Shown in pieces: positions 1 to 9,096 of a DNA stretch of 64,000 nucleotides. Both the position numbers and the translations under genes were made by a program. Source of the stretch: QHXQ01 sp963788965 (GTDB taxonomy: Bacteria; Acidobacteriota; Blastocatellia; Pyrinomonadales; Pyrinomonadaceae); assembly GCA_963788965.1 (NCBI GenBank), contig CAWBIK010000006.1, positions 1,550,001 through 1,614,000 on the forward strand, read 5' to 3'. The notes below the pieces were generated by a model that searched no databases, was not told where the DNA came from, and saw nothing but the letters and a program-made list of their open reading frames with translations. The first letter of the stretch is position 1; the number at the start of each line of letters is the position of its first letter.

Positions 1-191
1 TCGCCGTCTCCGCGTTCGACGCGCGCAGCCTGCGCCCCATGCTCCAACAGGCCGGCGAAATTCTCGCGCGCGATCTAACCCACGCGCCGCACGAACAATC
101 GCAACCGACTGCCGCCGACACGGAAGCGGCCGACCCGCGCGCCCCGACAACTGAGGGGCCCGCGCGCGCCGCCCGCGTCAGTCGCAGATAA
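1..191 (+). CDS. C-terminal fragment of an unidentified protein
   Basis: An open frame runs from the window edge (codons starting at position 3) to a TAA at 189-191. About 62 residues are visible. The first 30 look like a helical domain end (SAFDARSLRPMLQQAGEIL), followed by a low-complexity Ala/Pro/Arg tail. The helix faintly recalls the last helix of IclR-type effector domains, but this is too little to name the protein. It ends 16 bases before the PgpH-like gene on the same strand, so the two may be co-transcribed. Confidence 0.45.
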   Translation, partial: AVSAFDARSLRPMLQQAGEILARDLTHAPHEQSQPTAADTEAADPRAPTTEGPARAARVSRR

Positions 192-207
192 CAACCGTTA
201 AGCTTTC

Positions 208-2106
208 ATGAGTAGCCGCCGCCGCCGCCCCATTTTCACGACTCGCCTGACGCGCCTGCGCAACGCGGCAGCGATCTTTCTAGCGCGCCCGTTCAATTGG
301 CTTAGGCCCACGACGCAGTTCATCATCGCCTTCGCCTGTCTCTCAATCGTCACGACCTATCTGCTGTCGCACACGCACACGCAAGCGCCGATGGAGATGT
401 ACCGCGAAGGCGACGTGGTGCGGACCAGCGTGATCGCGCCGGCCGATATCGGTTATGAAGACCCGCAGATGACTGAGGCGGCACGCGCCACCGACCCGGC
501 GACGCAACCCATCACAGGCTTCGTCAAACGCAATCAAGTCGTCGCGCGCGAAGGCGACACCGTTACCGCGCGCATGCTCGCGCAGATGGACGCGATCCGT
601 CATTACAGTCACACCGAACGGCGGCCCGAACATTTCTTGGGTCTGCTCTTTCTCGTCGCCGCGCTCTACTGGGGCGCGTGGAAGTTCGTCGAACACCGCT
701 CGCTCGATAAGGCGCTGCCGCTCTCAAATGGCAAGACGTACACGCTGCTCACTTCGGCGATCCTGATCGAGACGTTGTTGATGCGCGTCGGCGTCATCGT
801 CGCCAAGTCCATCGCGGCGCAGTACGACCGCGCGCCGTGGAACGATGCGACGATTCTCAGCTTTGCGATCCCGTTCGCCGCCGCGACGCTCGTGGTCGCC
901 CTACTGATGGACGTGCAACTGGCACTCATCGCCGCCATCGTCACGTCGATCTTCGCCGGCATCCTCGCGCCCAATGGCGTGATGATGGCGTGCTTCGCCA
1001 TGATCTCTTCGTCGGCGGCGATCTTCGGCGTGGGTCGTTATCGTGAACGACAGTCGGTGACGCTCGCGGGTGGTTACGTCGCGGTGGTCAACGCACTGAC
1101 AGCCATTGCTATCATCTTCGCGGCGCAACAGCCGTTAACGATTGGCTCACTCTTGCTTGCGTTCGGCTGCGGCTTGGCCGGTGGTGTCTTGACGACGATC
1201 TTCACGGCTGGCGGCTTGCCCGTCAACGAAGCGGTCTTCGGTGTGCTGACGGATGTGAAGCTGTTGGAATTGTCGAACGCAGACTTGCCCGTGCTCGGCC
1301 AGTTGGCCTTGCGTGCGCCGGGCACAAACCAGCACTCTCACGCGGTCGGGCAGTTGGCCGAAGAGGCGTGCCGCGCCATCGGCGCGAACACGCTGCTAGC
1401 GCGCATCGGCGCGCTCTATCACGACATCGGCAAACTCGCCGCGCCCGATATGTTCGTCGAGAACCAGACGGGCGACAACCCGCACGACCGCCTGCGTCCA
1501 TCGAACAGCGCCCGCATTATCACCAGCCACGTTACCTACGGCATGAAACTCGCGCGCGAGATTGGCCTACCCAAGAAGATTGCCGACTTCATCCCGCAAC
1601 ACCACGGCACGCGCACGCTCCACTACTTCTTACGCAAGGCGCAAGCGCAAGCCATCCACGGCGAACAGGTGGAAGAGGCCGAGTTTCGTTATCCCGGCCC
1701 TAAACCGCAGTTCAAAGAAGCCGCTATCATGATGCTCGCGGATTCGTGCGAGGCCGCCGCGCGCTCGCTCGCCCGCCCCGACCCGCACAACATTCGTTCT
1801 ATCTGCAACAAAATCTTCGAGGCAATTGTCAGCGACGGCCAACTCGACGAATGCGATCTCTCCTTGCGCGAACTGACCGCCATCCGCGAGTCCATCATCG
1901 CCTCGCTCACCGCCATCTATCACGCACGTATCGACTACCCCGGCTTCAATCCGCCCGCCATCACCCAGTCCCTAGCCACCGCCCTCCCCGCCGCCGACCT
2001 CGACACAGAAGAACGCGGCATCCACTACAACAAACCTTCCGATGTTCCGATCAGTCAAGGCGGCGAAGTTGAAGACGAAGCTTTGACCAGCAAAGGGCGG
2101 CAATAG
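208..2106 (+). CDS. pgpH: PgpH/YqfF-type 7TM-HD phosphohydrolase (probable c-di-AMP phosphodiesterase)
   Basis: A 632-residue membrane protein. One N-terminal membrane segment (about residues 36-55) is followed by a short extracytoplasmic stretch of about 85 residues. A cluster of hydrophobic segments spans about 143-345, and a cytoplasmic HD domain spans about 370-545. The HD signature is clear: QHSH at about 376, then ALYHDIGKL and QHHGT further on. Family knowledge: PgpH-type proteins hydrolyse c-di-AMP to pApA and help set cell-wall and osmotic homeostasis. The extracytoplasmic domain is much shorter than in Firmicutes PgpH. In many bacteria the gene sits between phoH and ybeY; here the next gene is a convergent Uma2 nuclease. 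The family is certain; the c-di-AMP substrate is inferred. Confidence 0.88.
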   Translation: MSSRRRRPIFTTRLTRLRNAAAIFLARPFNWLRPTTQFIIAFACLSIVTTYLLSHTHTQAPMEMYREGDVVRTSVIAPADIGYEDPQMTEAARATDPATQPITGFVKRNQVVAREGDTVTARMLAQMDAIRHYSHTERRPEHFLGLLFLVAALYWGAWKFVEHRSLDKALPLSNGKTYTLLTSAILIETLLMRVGVIVAKSIAAQYDRAPWNDATILSFAIPFAAATLVVALLMDVQLALIAAIVTSIFAGILAPNGVMMACFAMISSSAAIFGVGRYRERQSVTLAGGYVAVVNALTAIAIIFAAQQPLTIGSLLLAFGCGLAGGVLTTIFTAGGLPVNEAVFGVLTDVKLLELSNADLPVLGQLALRAPGTNQHSHAVGQLAEEACRAIGANTLLARIGALYHDIGKLAAPDMFVENQTGDNPHDRLRPSNSARIITSHVTYGMKLAREIGLPKKIADFIPQHHGTRTLHYFLRKAQAQAIHGEQVEEAEFRYPGPKPQFKEAAIMMLADSCEAAARSLARPDPHNIRSICNKIFEAIVSDGQLDECDLSLRELTAIRESIIASLTAIYHARIDYPGFNPPAITQSLATALPAADLDTEERGIHYNKPSDVPISQGGEVEDEALTSKGRQ

Positions 2107-2149
2107 ACTGCTGGTAAGAGGTGGCTGACTAATTTTTCGCCATCCGAAC

Positions 2150-2707
2150 TCAGGTGAAGAGTTGACGGGCCGGGCAACGGAAACCGGGCAGGACGGACGA
2201 GGTCACTTCATCGTCGGCAATCAGTGTTGCGACCAACACAAGCGTGCGCTTCTTCAACCGGAAAATCTCCAACGAGCGGTTATCAGGATCGGCAACCCAA
2301 TATTCTTTCACGCCAAACTTGCCATAAACCTGTCGTTTCACCACACGGTCACGCCGCGCGTTTTCCGCACCGGGTGAAACAACTTCAACCATCAACTCCG
2401 GCGCACCAGTGATGCGCTCACCTGCACCGATCTGCCTGCGCCGCTCATGGCTAACAAAGATCGCATCGGGGATGGCGCTATTAAACTCGTCGAAGATCAC
2501 GCCCGGCGTCAGCAACACTTCACCAATCGGATGCTGATGCAAATAATCTCTGATCACCGCATAGAGATTTCCCAGCACACGCTGATGCGACAAACTCGGC
2601 GCACGCGACACAATGATCTCTCCCTCAAAGAGTTCATAACGATTATCGTCCTCTGGCATCGCTTCAAGGTCAATAATCGTCAAGAGCGGCTCGATCTTGG
2701 CTGACAT
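2150..2707 (-). CDS. Uma2 family (DUF820) PD-(D/E)XK endonuclease
   Basis: 185 residues from the chosen ATG at 2707, preceded by AGAGGT at good spacing; an in-frame ATG at 2734 has no comparable site. It shows the Uma2 pattern: an N-terminal YELFEGEIIV strand, IPDAIFV (metal-binding Asp), LMVEVVSPG (catalytic Glu), then KRQVYGKFGVKEYWVADPD and an LEIFR end. Uma2 proteins are PD-(D/E)XK-fold putative endonucleases of unknown biological role, abundant in cyanobacteria and some other phyla. It is convergent with the PgpH gene, with only 43 bases between stops. No antitoxin or partner gene is adjacent. Confidence 0.88.
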   Translation of the reverse strand: MSAKIEPLLTIIDLEAMPEDDNRYELFEGEIIVSRAPSLSHQRVLGNLYAVIRDYLHQHPIGEVLLTPGVIFDEFNSAIPDAIFVSHERRRQIGAGERITGAPELMVEVVSPGAENARRDRVVKRQVYGKFGVKEYWVADPDNRSLEIFRLKKRTLVLVATLIADDEVTSSVLPGFRCPARQLFT

Positions 2708-2785
2708 GGATACCTCTGCGGAAGTTATTAACACTGGACAGCGTTTGTTTTCAAGCGCGACGACGGTTACAACGGGCGCTGTATA

Positions 2786-3286
2786 TCAGTCGAATCGCCC
2801 GCGCAGCTTTTCGTAAGTTGTTTCTAAGTCTTCGGGGAGGACGCGGGTTTCGCCGATGTTGGACATGAAGTTGGCGTCGCCGGTCCAGCGGGGGAGGATG
2901 TGTAGGTGTAGGTGATCTTTAACGCCTGCACCGGCGGCGCGGCCGAGGTTCATACCGAGGTTGAAGCCTTCGGGGCGATAGGCAGCGCGCAGGACGGTCT
3001 GCGCGCGCTTGGCTAGGTCCATCAGTTCGTCGGTCGCTGGTTTGGAGACGGCGTCGAGTTCGGCGGTGTGTTCGTAAGGGATGATGAGCAGGTGGCCGTT
3101 GGTGTAGGGGTAGCGGTTGAGGACGATGTAGTTGTGGTGGGCGCGGTGGACGACGTAGTTGCGCTCGTCGTTCGCGGCATCATCGCGTAGGGCGCAGAAG
3201 ATGCAAGCGGGCGCGGCCTCGTGTGGCTCGTCCGCGCCCGCGCCTTTGATGTATTGATACCGCCAGGGAGTCCAGAGCCTGTCCAC
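2786..3286 (-). CDS. HIT family nucleotide hydrolase/transferase
   Basis: 166 residues. The histidine triad is clear near residue 125 (DHLHLHILPRW), and an N-terminal CIFC half-site plus a histidine around residue 70 suggests a bound zinc. Length and the opening DRLWTPWRYQYI match the bacterial AP4A-phosphorylase-like/HIT subgroup, which hydrolyses or transfers nucleoside monophosphates from AMP-linked substrates. The substrate cannot be read from sequence. It is the last gene of a run on the minus strand, starting 35 bases after the HU gene stop, so co-transcription with HU and rpsA is plausible. Confidence 0.9.
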   Translation of the reverse strand: MDRLWTPWRYQYIKGAGADEPHEAAPACIFCALRDDAANDERNYVVHRAHHNYIVLNRYPYTNGHLLIIPYEHTAELDAVSKPATDELMDLAKRAQTVLRAAYRPEGFNLGMNLGRAAGAGVKDHLHLHILPRWTGDANFMSNIGETRVLPEDLETTYEKLRGRFD

Positions 3287-3320
3287 GTTCCGCCTTCACT
3301 TCGACGCGTCAGTCAGTTCG

Positions 3321-3689
3321 TCACATGAGGGGCGGCGTCTGCGGGCTGCCACCGTCGTCCGCGCCCGTCGGTGGGGTGCTGTCCGTAGATTCAAGTTCGG
3401 CGGCCGGAACGCCATCGAGGTTGATGAGTTCTTTCATCTCTTTGCCGGGCTTGAAGTAGGGGACGCGCTTGGCGGGGATGTCCACGGGCGCGCCGGTCTT
3501 GGGGTTGCGCCCGCGCCGCGCGCCGCGCTCGCGCACGCGAAAGCTGCCGAAGCCGCGCAACTCGATCTTCTCGCCCTGATTGAGCGTCTCGATGATCGAC
3601 TCGAACACGATCTCGACGAGCCGCTCGGCATCCTTCTTGGTCAACTCGGCCGCGCGCGCGACATCTTCGACCAACTCCGCTTTCGTCAT
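3321..3689 (-). CDS. HU/IHF family DNA-binding protein
   Basis: 122 residues from the ATG at 3689, which has a GAGG site upstream. The HU/IHF fold is complete: MTKAELVEDVARAAELTKKD at the N-terminus, IELRGFGSFRVRERGARRGR and NPKTG in the arm region, then a short acidic/proline tail not found in minimal HU (about 90 residues). Arm residues resemble IHF-beta. It lies directly downstream of rpsA on the same strand, the rpsA-ihfB arrangement familiar from proteobacteria. It bends and compacts DNA; whether it is a homodimer (HU) or half of IHF is not decidable here. Confidence 0.9.
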   Translation of the reverse strand: MTKAELVEDVARAAELTKKDAERLVEIVFESIIETLNQGEKIELRGFGSFRVRERGARRGRNPKTGAPVDIPAKRVPYFKPGKEMKELINLDGVPAAELESTDSTPPTGADDGGSPQTPPLM

Positions 3690-3861
3690 AACATGTTCCT
3701 CGTAGTGGAAAGGCTTGTAGGTCAGCCACAACAACCCCGAAGGGTCGCAAAGCTCTCTGGCCAGTTATCAAAGACAATTCGTACAGTAGCAGAAACGGCC
3801 GATTCAGGGCAAGACGGAAACTGCACAGCCGAAACGGCTTAACCCGCTTCGACCAGCAAGT

Positions 3862-3954
3862 GGCCAAGGGCCAAAAGCAAAAGGCAAAAGTTACGGACAA
3901 CCTTGCGGGTTCGTCGATAACTTTTGCCTGTTGCAGTTTGGCTTTTGTCGGGCC
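3862..3954. repeat. Heptad-repeat hairpin, GGCCAAA/GGCAAAA family
   Basis: The left arm (3862-3893; units GGCCAAG, GGCCAAA, AGCAAAA) and inverted right arm (3918-3954) flank a 24-base loop between rpsA and the HU gene. The innermost GGCAAAAGTTA/TAACTTTTGCC stem is perfect. Confidence 0.85.
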
Positions 3955-3955
3955 G

Positions 3956-5961
3956 TTAGCTTTCGTTCTCTTCGTCCGTGCTGGTCGGCCGGTTGAACAG
4001 GCCGCCGAGTTCGGCGAGCGAGGCCATGCCGCCGCGCGCTTCGGACGAATAGCTCTTGGTGTCCATGACCGGCTCGTCGTTAGCGACGGCGCGATGCGAC
4101 AGCCCGATCTTCTTCGTGTCCGGTTCGATACGCAGGATGCGGAAGTCCATCTCCTGCCCGACCTGCGCCACGTCCTCCGGCTTGTTCACGCGCTCCTCCG
4201 ACAACTCGGAGACATGACACAAACCTTCCAAGCCTTCGGCCAACTCGACGAACGCGCCGAAGTTGGCGAAGCGTGTGATCTTGCCATGCACCACATCGCC
4301 CGGTTTGTGTTCCGCGACGAAGCGGTCCCACGCGCTCTGCTCCGTGTCCTTGATCGAGAGCGAGAGGCGGCGATTGTCGGCGTCGATGTTGGTGATGACC
4401 GCTTCGATCTCCTGCCCCTTCTTCAAGACTTCGCCGGGATGCTTGATGCGCTTGTTCCAAGAGATGTCTGAAACGTGGACGAGGCCGTCGATGCCTTCTT
4501 CGATCTCGATGAACGCGCCGAAGTCAGTCAGGTTGCGCACGCGCCCGCGCACACGCGAGCCGATGGTGTAACGCTCACGCAGCGTGTCCCACGGGTTCGT
4601 CTGCACTTGCTTCATGCCGAGGCTGATGCGCCGCGCACGCGGATCGACGCCAAGCACTTCGGCCTCGACCGGGTCGCCCACGTTGACGAGTTTCGACGGA
4701 TGCTTCAGTGCGCTTCGACCAACTCATCTCGGAGACGTGGACAAGACCTTCGATGCCCGGCTCAAGTTCGACGAACGCGCCGTAGTCGGTCACGCTGGCG
4801 ATGTTGCCGCGCACGCGTGTGCCGAGGACGAACCGCTCCTCGACCGACTCCCACGGATCAGGCAACAACTGTTTGAAACCGAGGCTGACACGCTCGCGGT
4901 CTTTGTCGAACTTCAAGACCTTGACCTGCACGTGTCTCGCCGACCTTGAACATCTCGGCCGGGTTTCTGCAGTCGGCCCCAAGACATATCGGTGACGTGC
5001 AAGAGGCCGTCGATGCCGCCGAGATCGACGAACGCGCCGTAGTCGGTCAGGTTCTTGATCTGGCCTTCGACGATGATGCCCTCTTCGAGTTGATTGAGCG
5101 TCGAGCCTTTCTTCGACTCGTTCTGCTCATCCAAGAATCGCCTTGCGCGAGAGCACCACGTTCGACCGTTTGCGGTTGAGCTTGATGACCTTCGCTTCGA
5201 TCTCCTGATTGCGGAGCGATTCGAGATTGCGCACGGGGCGCGAATCGACCTGCGAGCCGGGCAGGAACGCCGCCACGCCGTCCACGTCCACGCGCAAGCC
5301 ACCCTTGACGCGCTCGACGATGCGACCCTTGACGGGCGTGCCGTCGCGGTAAGCCTTCTCAAGGTCGTCCCACGCGCGCATCCGCACGGCGTCGGCGCGC
5401 GACAGCACGGGCATGCCCTTCCTGCGACTCCATGCTCTTGATCAGCACTTCAACTTCGTCGCCGCGCTTGACCGTGACCTGTCCCTGCTCCATGAACTCT
5501 TCGAGCGGCACGAGGCCTTCCGACTTGAAGCCGAAGTCGATCACGACGCCGCGGTCGTTGACGTTGACCACCGTGCCGCGCACGACCGAGCCTTCCTGAA
5601 ACTGCGCCTGCTCCTGCTCGTACTGATCGAGGATCGCGCCGAAGTCGAACCCCGACTCGCGCTGTTCTTCCTCGTCCTCGGCCGAGGCGCTTGACTGCGA
5701 CTGCGGCGGCGCAGGTGCAGCAGCGGGCGCGGCTTCGGGTGCTGGTGCGGGCGTAGGTGCAGCTTCCGGTTGGGCTGCCGCCGCTTCAGGTTCAGAGGCC
5801 GCAGGCGGCTCTGAGGTAGAAGCGGGCGAGGCCGCGGTGGCTGCGGTTGAGTTGGCGCGCGGGTCGCTCGCCTGCGCAGGCGCGTCGGTTGACGCGCCAG
5901 TCTGGGACTGCTGGTTATCGTTGGTTGCGCCGTCGGCCGGCGTGTTCTCTTCAGTGGCCAT
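3956..5961 (-). CDS. rpsA: 30S ribosomal protein S1, reading frame broken by five apparent 1-base insertions
   Basis: Six S1 RNA-binding domains can be followed in order, e.g. GSVVRGTVVNVNDRGVVID, LTDYGAFVDLGGIDGLLHV, VTDYGAFVELEPGIEGLVHV and LTDFGAFIEIEEGIDGLVHV. No single frame carries them. Removing one base at each of five places (near 5415, 5131, 4966, 4938 and 4713) restores one frame of about 666 residues. The N-terminus is unusual: about 100 residues of Ala/Pro/Glu-rich low complexity precede the first S1 domain. S1 feeds mRNA to the 30S subunit and is normally essential, so the breaks are more likely consensus errors than real. Downstream are HU and HIT genes on the same strand. Confidence 0.9.
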
Positions 5962-6308
5962 GTAAGGTTTTCTAAACTCCTCAGTTTTGCTCGTCGCGCA
6001 ACGCCGATGCGTCCGCGCCGTCCGGCTTTCGGCTCACCAGCGTCGCGCGCGTCCGGCGAGCGCGCATCCATGGTGAGCATAAGAGCGCGTTCGGGCCTGT
6101 CTGCCGCGATGCTGGGGGTGATTGTCGGATGCTTAGCTTACGAGGCGGGGATGCGAGCCGTCAAGAAATCGGGAAGGTTTTTTGCAGCGTCACAGTTTCC
6201 GTCTTGCCCGTGGATCACCGCGTGATCCGACCATCACCAGTCACTTAACCGGATGCTTCGCACTGTACACGCCCACGCGCGGGCCTGTCAAGCAAGACAG
6301 CGGCAAGT
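5962..6308 (-). other. Leader/promoter region upstream of rpsA; no gene seen
   Basis: About 350 bases upstream of rpsA on the minus strand. A possible sigma70-type promoter lies at 6135-6164 (see separate entry). A GAGGAG stretch sits about 14 bases before the rpsA ATG. A 72-codon open frame on the plus strand has no recognisable features and is treated as noncoding. Confidence 0.4.
6135..6164 (-). promoter_or_regulatory. Possible sigma70 promoter for rpsA
   Basis: On the minus strand TTGACG (6159-6164) is followed after 18 bases by TAAGCT (6135-6140), leaving a leader of about 170 bases before the rpsA ATG. The -35 is 5/6 of consensus; the -10 is weak. Confidence 0.35.
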
Positions 6309-6312
6309 GATG

Positions 6313-6408
6313 AGTGACGAAGCAGCGATCAGCGATCAGCAGTCAGCCGCCAGCTTTTTATCTTTAGCTGGCGGCTGACTGCTGATCGCTGATCGCTGCT
6401 TCGTCACT
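6313..6408. repeat. Perfect 43-bp inverted repeat of CAGCGAT units
   Basis: The left arm (6313-6355) and right arm (6366-6408) are exact inverted copies around a 10-base loop TTTTATCTTT. Each arm is a stack of 7-nt units (CAGCGAT twice, CAGCAGT, CAGCCGC). It ends 11 bases before the stop of the BNR gene. On the minus strand it is immediately downstream of that gene. Confidence 0.98.
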
Positions 6409-6418
6409 TGCCCATACT

Positions 6419-8785
6419 TCATTTTGCGGCGGCGCTTGCGGTGCGCTGTGCGACGTAGACGCCGGCTGAGTGCGAACCGACGAGGATGCGGCTTGGATCG
6501 TTTTGATCAAAGGCGAGCGTCCAGACGCGCCGGCTCGGCAAATCTGGGTCGATGCGCTTCCACGTCATGCCGGCGTCGGCCGAATTAAAGACGCCGTTGC
6601 CTTCCTCGCGTTCGTAGGCGCTGCCGACGAATAGCTCGTCCGTGTTGTTCGGGTTGATGAGAATGGCCGTGTAACTGCCGTAAGGCAGGTTGCCGCCACG
6701 ACGCATCCACTTCTCGCCGCCGTCGTGCGAGAGCAATAGTTGCTGCGTCGTGCCGACGTAGATGTAGGCCGGGCGTTGCGGGTCTTGCACGATGACGTTG
6801 ATCGGCGCGGCCGTCGTGATGCCTTGCACCTGCGCCCACGTCTGCCCGCCGTCGCGCGAGACGATCACGCCCGACTTCGACGTGCCGACCCAGATGGTCT
6901 GCGGCATCTGGTTTGAAGTCGAGACACAGAGCGTGCGCGCGTCGAGGCTCGGCCCGAACGGCATCTTGGTCCAACCCTTCACGGGGTCGGCGCTGCGATA
7001 GAGGCCGTTGTTCGTCGCGGCGAGAATGACAGCGCCGCCCGCTGCGTCGTCCATGTAAGCGAGCGCGTTAATCGTCTCGGTCAAACCGATGGGCGCGCTC
7101 AGCACACCCTGCGCGCTGCCGAGCGTCTCCTTGCCGCCACCAAGCCCAAGCGCCGTGAGCGTTGTCTCATCGAACGTGCCGGTCACGGGCAACTGCTTGT
7201 CGGTTTGAAACTGCCTGAGCGCGGCGATTGTGCGCGGCCCCGCTACGCCGTCGGGCGTGCCCACATCATAGCCCGCGCCGCGCAACGCAGTCTGCGCGTC
7301 TTTGATCTGCGCTGTGACGTTGCTATTGGTCGTAGGGATAGGCGGCGCGGTCGGCTGTGTGTTCGCACGAGCGCGCCGGGCCGGCGTGCGCGCCGGACGC
7401 TTCTTCGCGGGCGGCGCGTCAACGCTAGGCGCACCGATGGACGCCCACGACGCGCCGCGATCAGTCGAGCGATAGACGCCGAGGTTCGTGCCGAGGTAGA
7501 TGATATTTGCGTCGCTGCGGTCTTGCAGCATCGCGTAAGTGATCAGGCGATCCGGCATGTTGCGCATCGCAGGTTGCCACGTTGCGCCTGCGTCGTCGCT
7601 CGTGAAGAAGAAGCCGCCGCCGGTCGCGGTGTTGATGGTCGCGGCATAGATGCGACCCGCGCGCTCGCGGTCGGGCATGATGAAATACGCGCGCCGGCCC
7701 GAATAGCCCTGATTGCTCGGCACGAACGACTTGCCGCCGTCTTTCGATACCATCACGCCGTAGTTGTTCGTGCCGATGTAGAGCGTCTGCGGCGCGTCCG
7801 GATGAACGGCGATAGCGTTGATCTCAAGCTTGCGCGAGGTGGTGAGCATCCACGAGTCGCCGCCGTTGAGCGTGCGCCAGAAGCCTTCGGTCGTGCCCGC
7901 ATAGATGGCGTTGGGCTGCGCGGGATTTTGCAGTATGTCGCGCGTGCGGCGCGATTGCGACGGGATGCCCTGCACCTTACGAAACTGCGCGCCCGCGTTC
8001 TTCGATTCGTAGATGCCGCTGCACGCCGACATGATGACGTGATCAGGATTGCGCTGATCGATCTCGATGGCGAACACGTCCGAGTCGTCGATGATGCCGG
8101 TCTTGACGGACATCCACGTCTGCCCGCCGTCTTCGGTCTTCCACGGCAGATGCCACGTGCCCGCGTAGATGTGGCCGGGGTTGCGCGGGTCGATGCCGAT
8201 TGATTCAACGTCGCGTATGTCGGGATAGGCCGAGGTGGGCAACTGCTCCCAAGTGTCGCCCGAATCCTTCGAGCGGAAGACGCCGTGATGCGTCCCGGCG
8301 ACGAGGATGTTCGGATCGGAGGCCGCTTGCTCAAGCGCGAAGACCGATTCGGTCTTCAACTCGGTGGACTCGCGCCACGTCGCGCCGCCGTCCGTGCTCT
8401 TGAAGAAGCCGCCCGGTTCTTTGTGCCGGTGCGCGGCGACGTAGAGCGTCTTCTCGTCGCGCGGATCAATGAGCAGATTGTCGATGTAGAGGCCGGGGCG
8501 GTTGAAATTGACAAGGCGCGTCCAGCGGTTCGCGCCGTCGCGCGAGACGTAAATTTGGCCGTCGATAGTGCCGAAGTAGAGATGCTGCGGGTCGCGCGGA
8601 TCGATGGCGAGCGAACGCACGTCGCCGCCCATCGGGCCTGTGATCTGCCAATCGACGGAGCGGGCCGCGGCGTCGGTCGTCGTGCCCGCATGATCGGGCG
8701 TGTCCGGCCCCGTCGCCTTCGCCGCACGCGGCGCGAACGGCGCGGCCACGGCTAACAATAAAATTAACAGCAGGAATTTTTTCAT
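6419..8785 (-). CDS. Secreted BNR/sortilin-like beta-propeller protein with an inserted peptidoglycan-binding domain
   Basis: 788 residues from the ATG at 8785, chosen because MKKFLLLILLLAVAAPFAP is a clean signal peptide; an in-frame ATG lies four codons upstream. Repeats of the BNR/Asp-box type (S-x-D-x-G-x-T-W) recur throughout: STDGGATWRES, SKDSGDTWEQL, TEDGGQTWMSV, SRDGGQTWAQV, SADAGMTWKRI. Propeller blades fill about residues 30-455 and 560-785. Between them lies an Ala/Pro/Arg linker and then a PG_binding_1 domain at about 488-548 (GVAGPRTIAALRQFQTDKQL). It is probably exported and attached to the cell wall. Catalytic activity is not evident; sialidase active-site residues were not identified. 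A hairpin starts 11 bases past the stop. Confidence 0.82.
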   Translation of the reverse strand: MKKFLLLILLLAVAAPFAPRAAKATGPDTPDHAGTTTDAAARSVDWQITGPMGGDVRSLAIDPRDPQHLYFGTIDGQIYVSRDGANRWTRLVNFNRPGLYIDNLLIDPRDEKTLYVAAHRHKEPGGFFKSTDGGATWRESTELKTESVFALEQAASDPNILVAGTHHGVFRSKDSGDTWEQLPTSAYPDIRDVESIGIDPRNPGHIYAGTWHLPWKTEDGGQTWMSVKTGIIDDSDVFAIEIDQRNPDHVIMSACSGIYESKNAGAQFRKVQGIPSQSRRTRDILQNPAQPNAIYAGTTEGFWRTLNGGDSWMLTTSRKLEINAIAVHPDAPQTLYIGTNNYGVMVSKDGGKSFVPSNQGYSGRRAYFIMPDRERAGRIYAATINTATGGGFFFTSDDAGATWQPAMRNMPDRLITYAMLQDRSDANIIYLGTNLGVYRSTDRGASWASIGAPSVDAPPAKKRPARTPARRARANTQPTAPPIPTTNSNVTAQIKDAQTALRGAGYDVGTPDGVAGPRTIAALRQFQTDKQLPVTGTFDETTLTALGLGGGKETLGSAQGVLSAPIGLTETINALAYMDDAAGGAVILAATNNGLYRSADPVKGWTKMPFGPSLDARTLCVSTSNQMPQTIWVGTSKSGVIVSRDGGQTWAQVQGITTAAPINVIVQDPQRPAYIYVGTTQQLLLSHDGGEKWMRRGGNLPYGSYTAILINPNNTDELFVGSAYEREEGNGVFNSADAGMTWKRIDPDLPSRRVWTLAFDQNDPSRILVGSHSAGVYVAQRTASAAAK

Positions 8786-9008
8786 CAACAAGGTCATCCT
8801 TTTTTGCGCGTCTCTGGTGACGGTGGCGGTCGCCGAGTCTAGGGGGAGCGACCACGCCGTGTATGTATTACTGAAAAAAACCTTTGAGGGCAAGCCCCAC
8901 ACATAAGATGCGGCGGGTTTTTACGACCGTTGCAAAGTTTTCGCGCCGCGCGCGGCGGGCACAGAAAAAGCATACATCGCGGCCCAAGTAACGGGCACAA
9001 AAAACGAC

Positions 9009-9040
9009 GCGGGCGATGTCTCGTGTAAGACATCGCCCGC
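9009..9040 (-). terminator. Rho-independent terminator of the OmpA-family gene
   Basis: A perfect 13-bp GC-rich stem (9009-9021 with 9028-9040) and 6-base loop. On the minus strand it is followed shortly by a run of six T (complement of 8999-9004). It lies 57 bases past the stop codon at 9097. Confidence 0.85.
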
Positions 9041-9096
9041 ATTCGGTTCAGGTCGCGTCTGCCAAGTTGCGGACGCGAGCATTAGGTTACGACGGC

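Noticed and set aside
1..191. Naming the first fragment phoH because it precedes a PgpH-type gene
   Set aside because: The visible C-terminus does not resemble PhoH, and only 62 residues are available.
3956..5961. rpsA as a genuine pseudogene or programmed frameshifting gene
   Set aside because: Five shifts in an essential gene, all the same kind (+1), without slippery heptamers recognised, are better explained by consensus error.
6313..6408. A CRISPR array or attachment site as explanation for the repeat hairpins
   Set aside because: There are no regularly spaced unique spacers and no cas genes; the units are contiguous and palindromic, and no integrase is near.
7205..8203. A 332-codon open frame antisense to the BNR gene
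   Set aside because: It is a shadow of a GC-rich repetitive gene; it has Arg/Ala-rich composition, no start signal and no domain.
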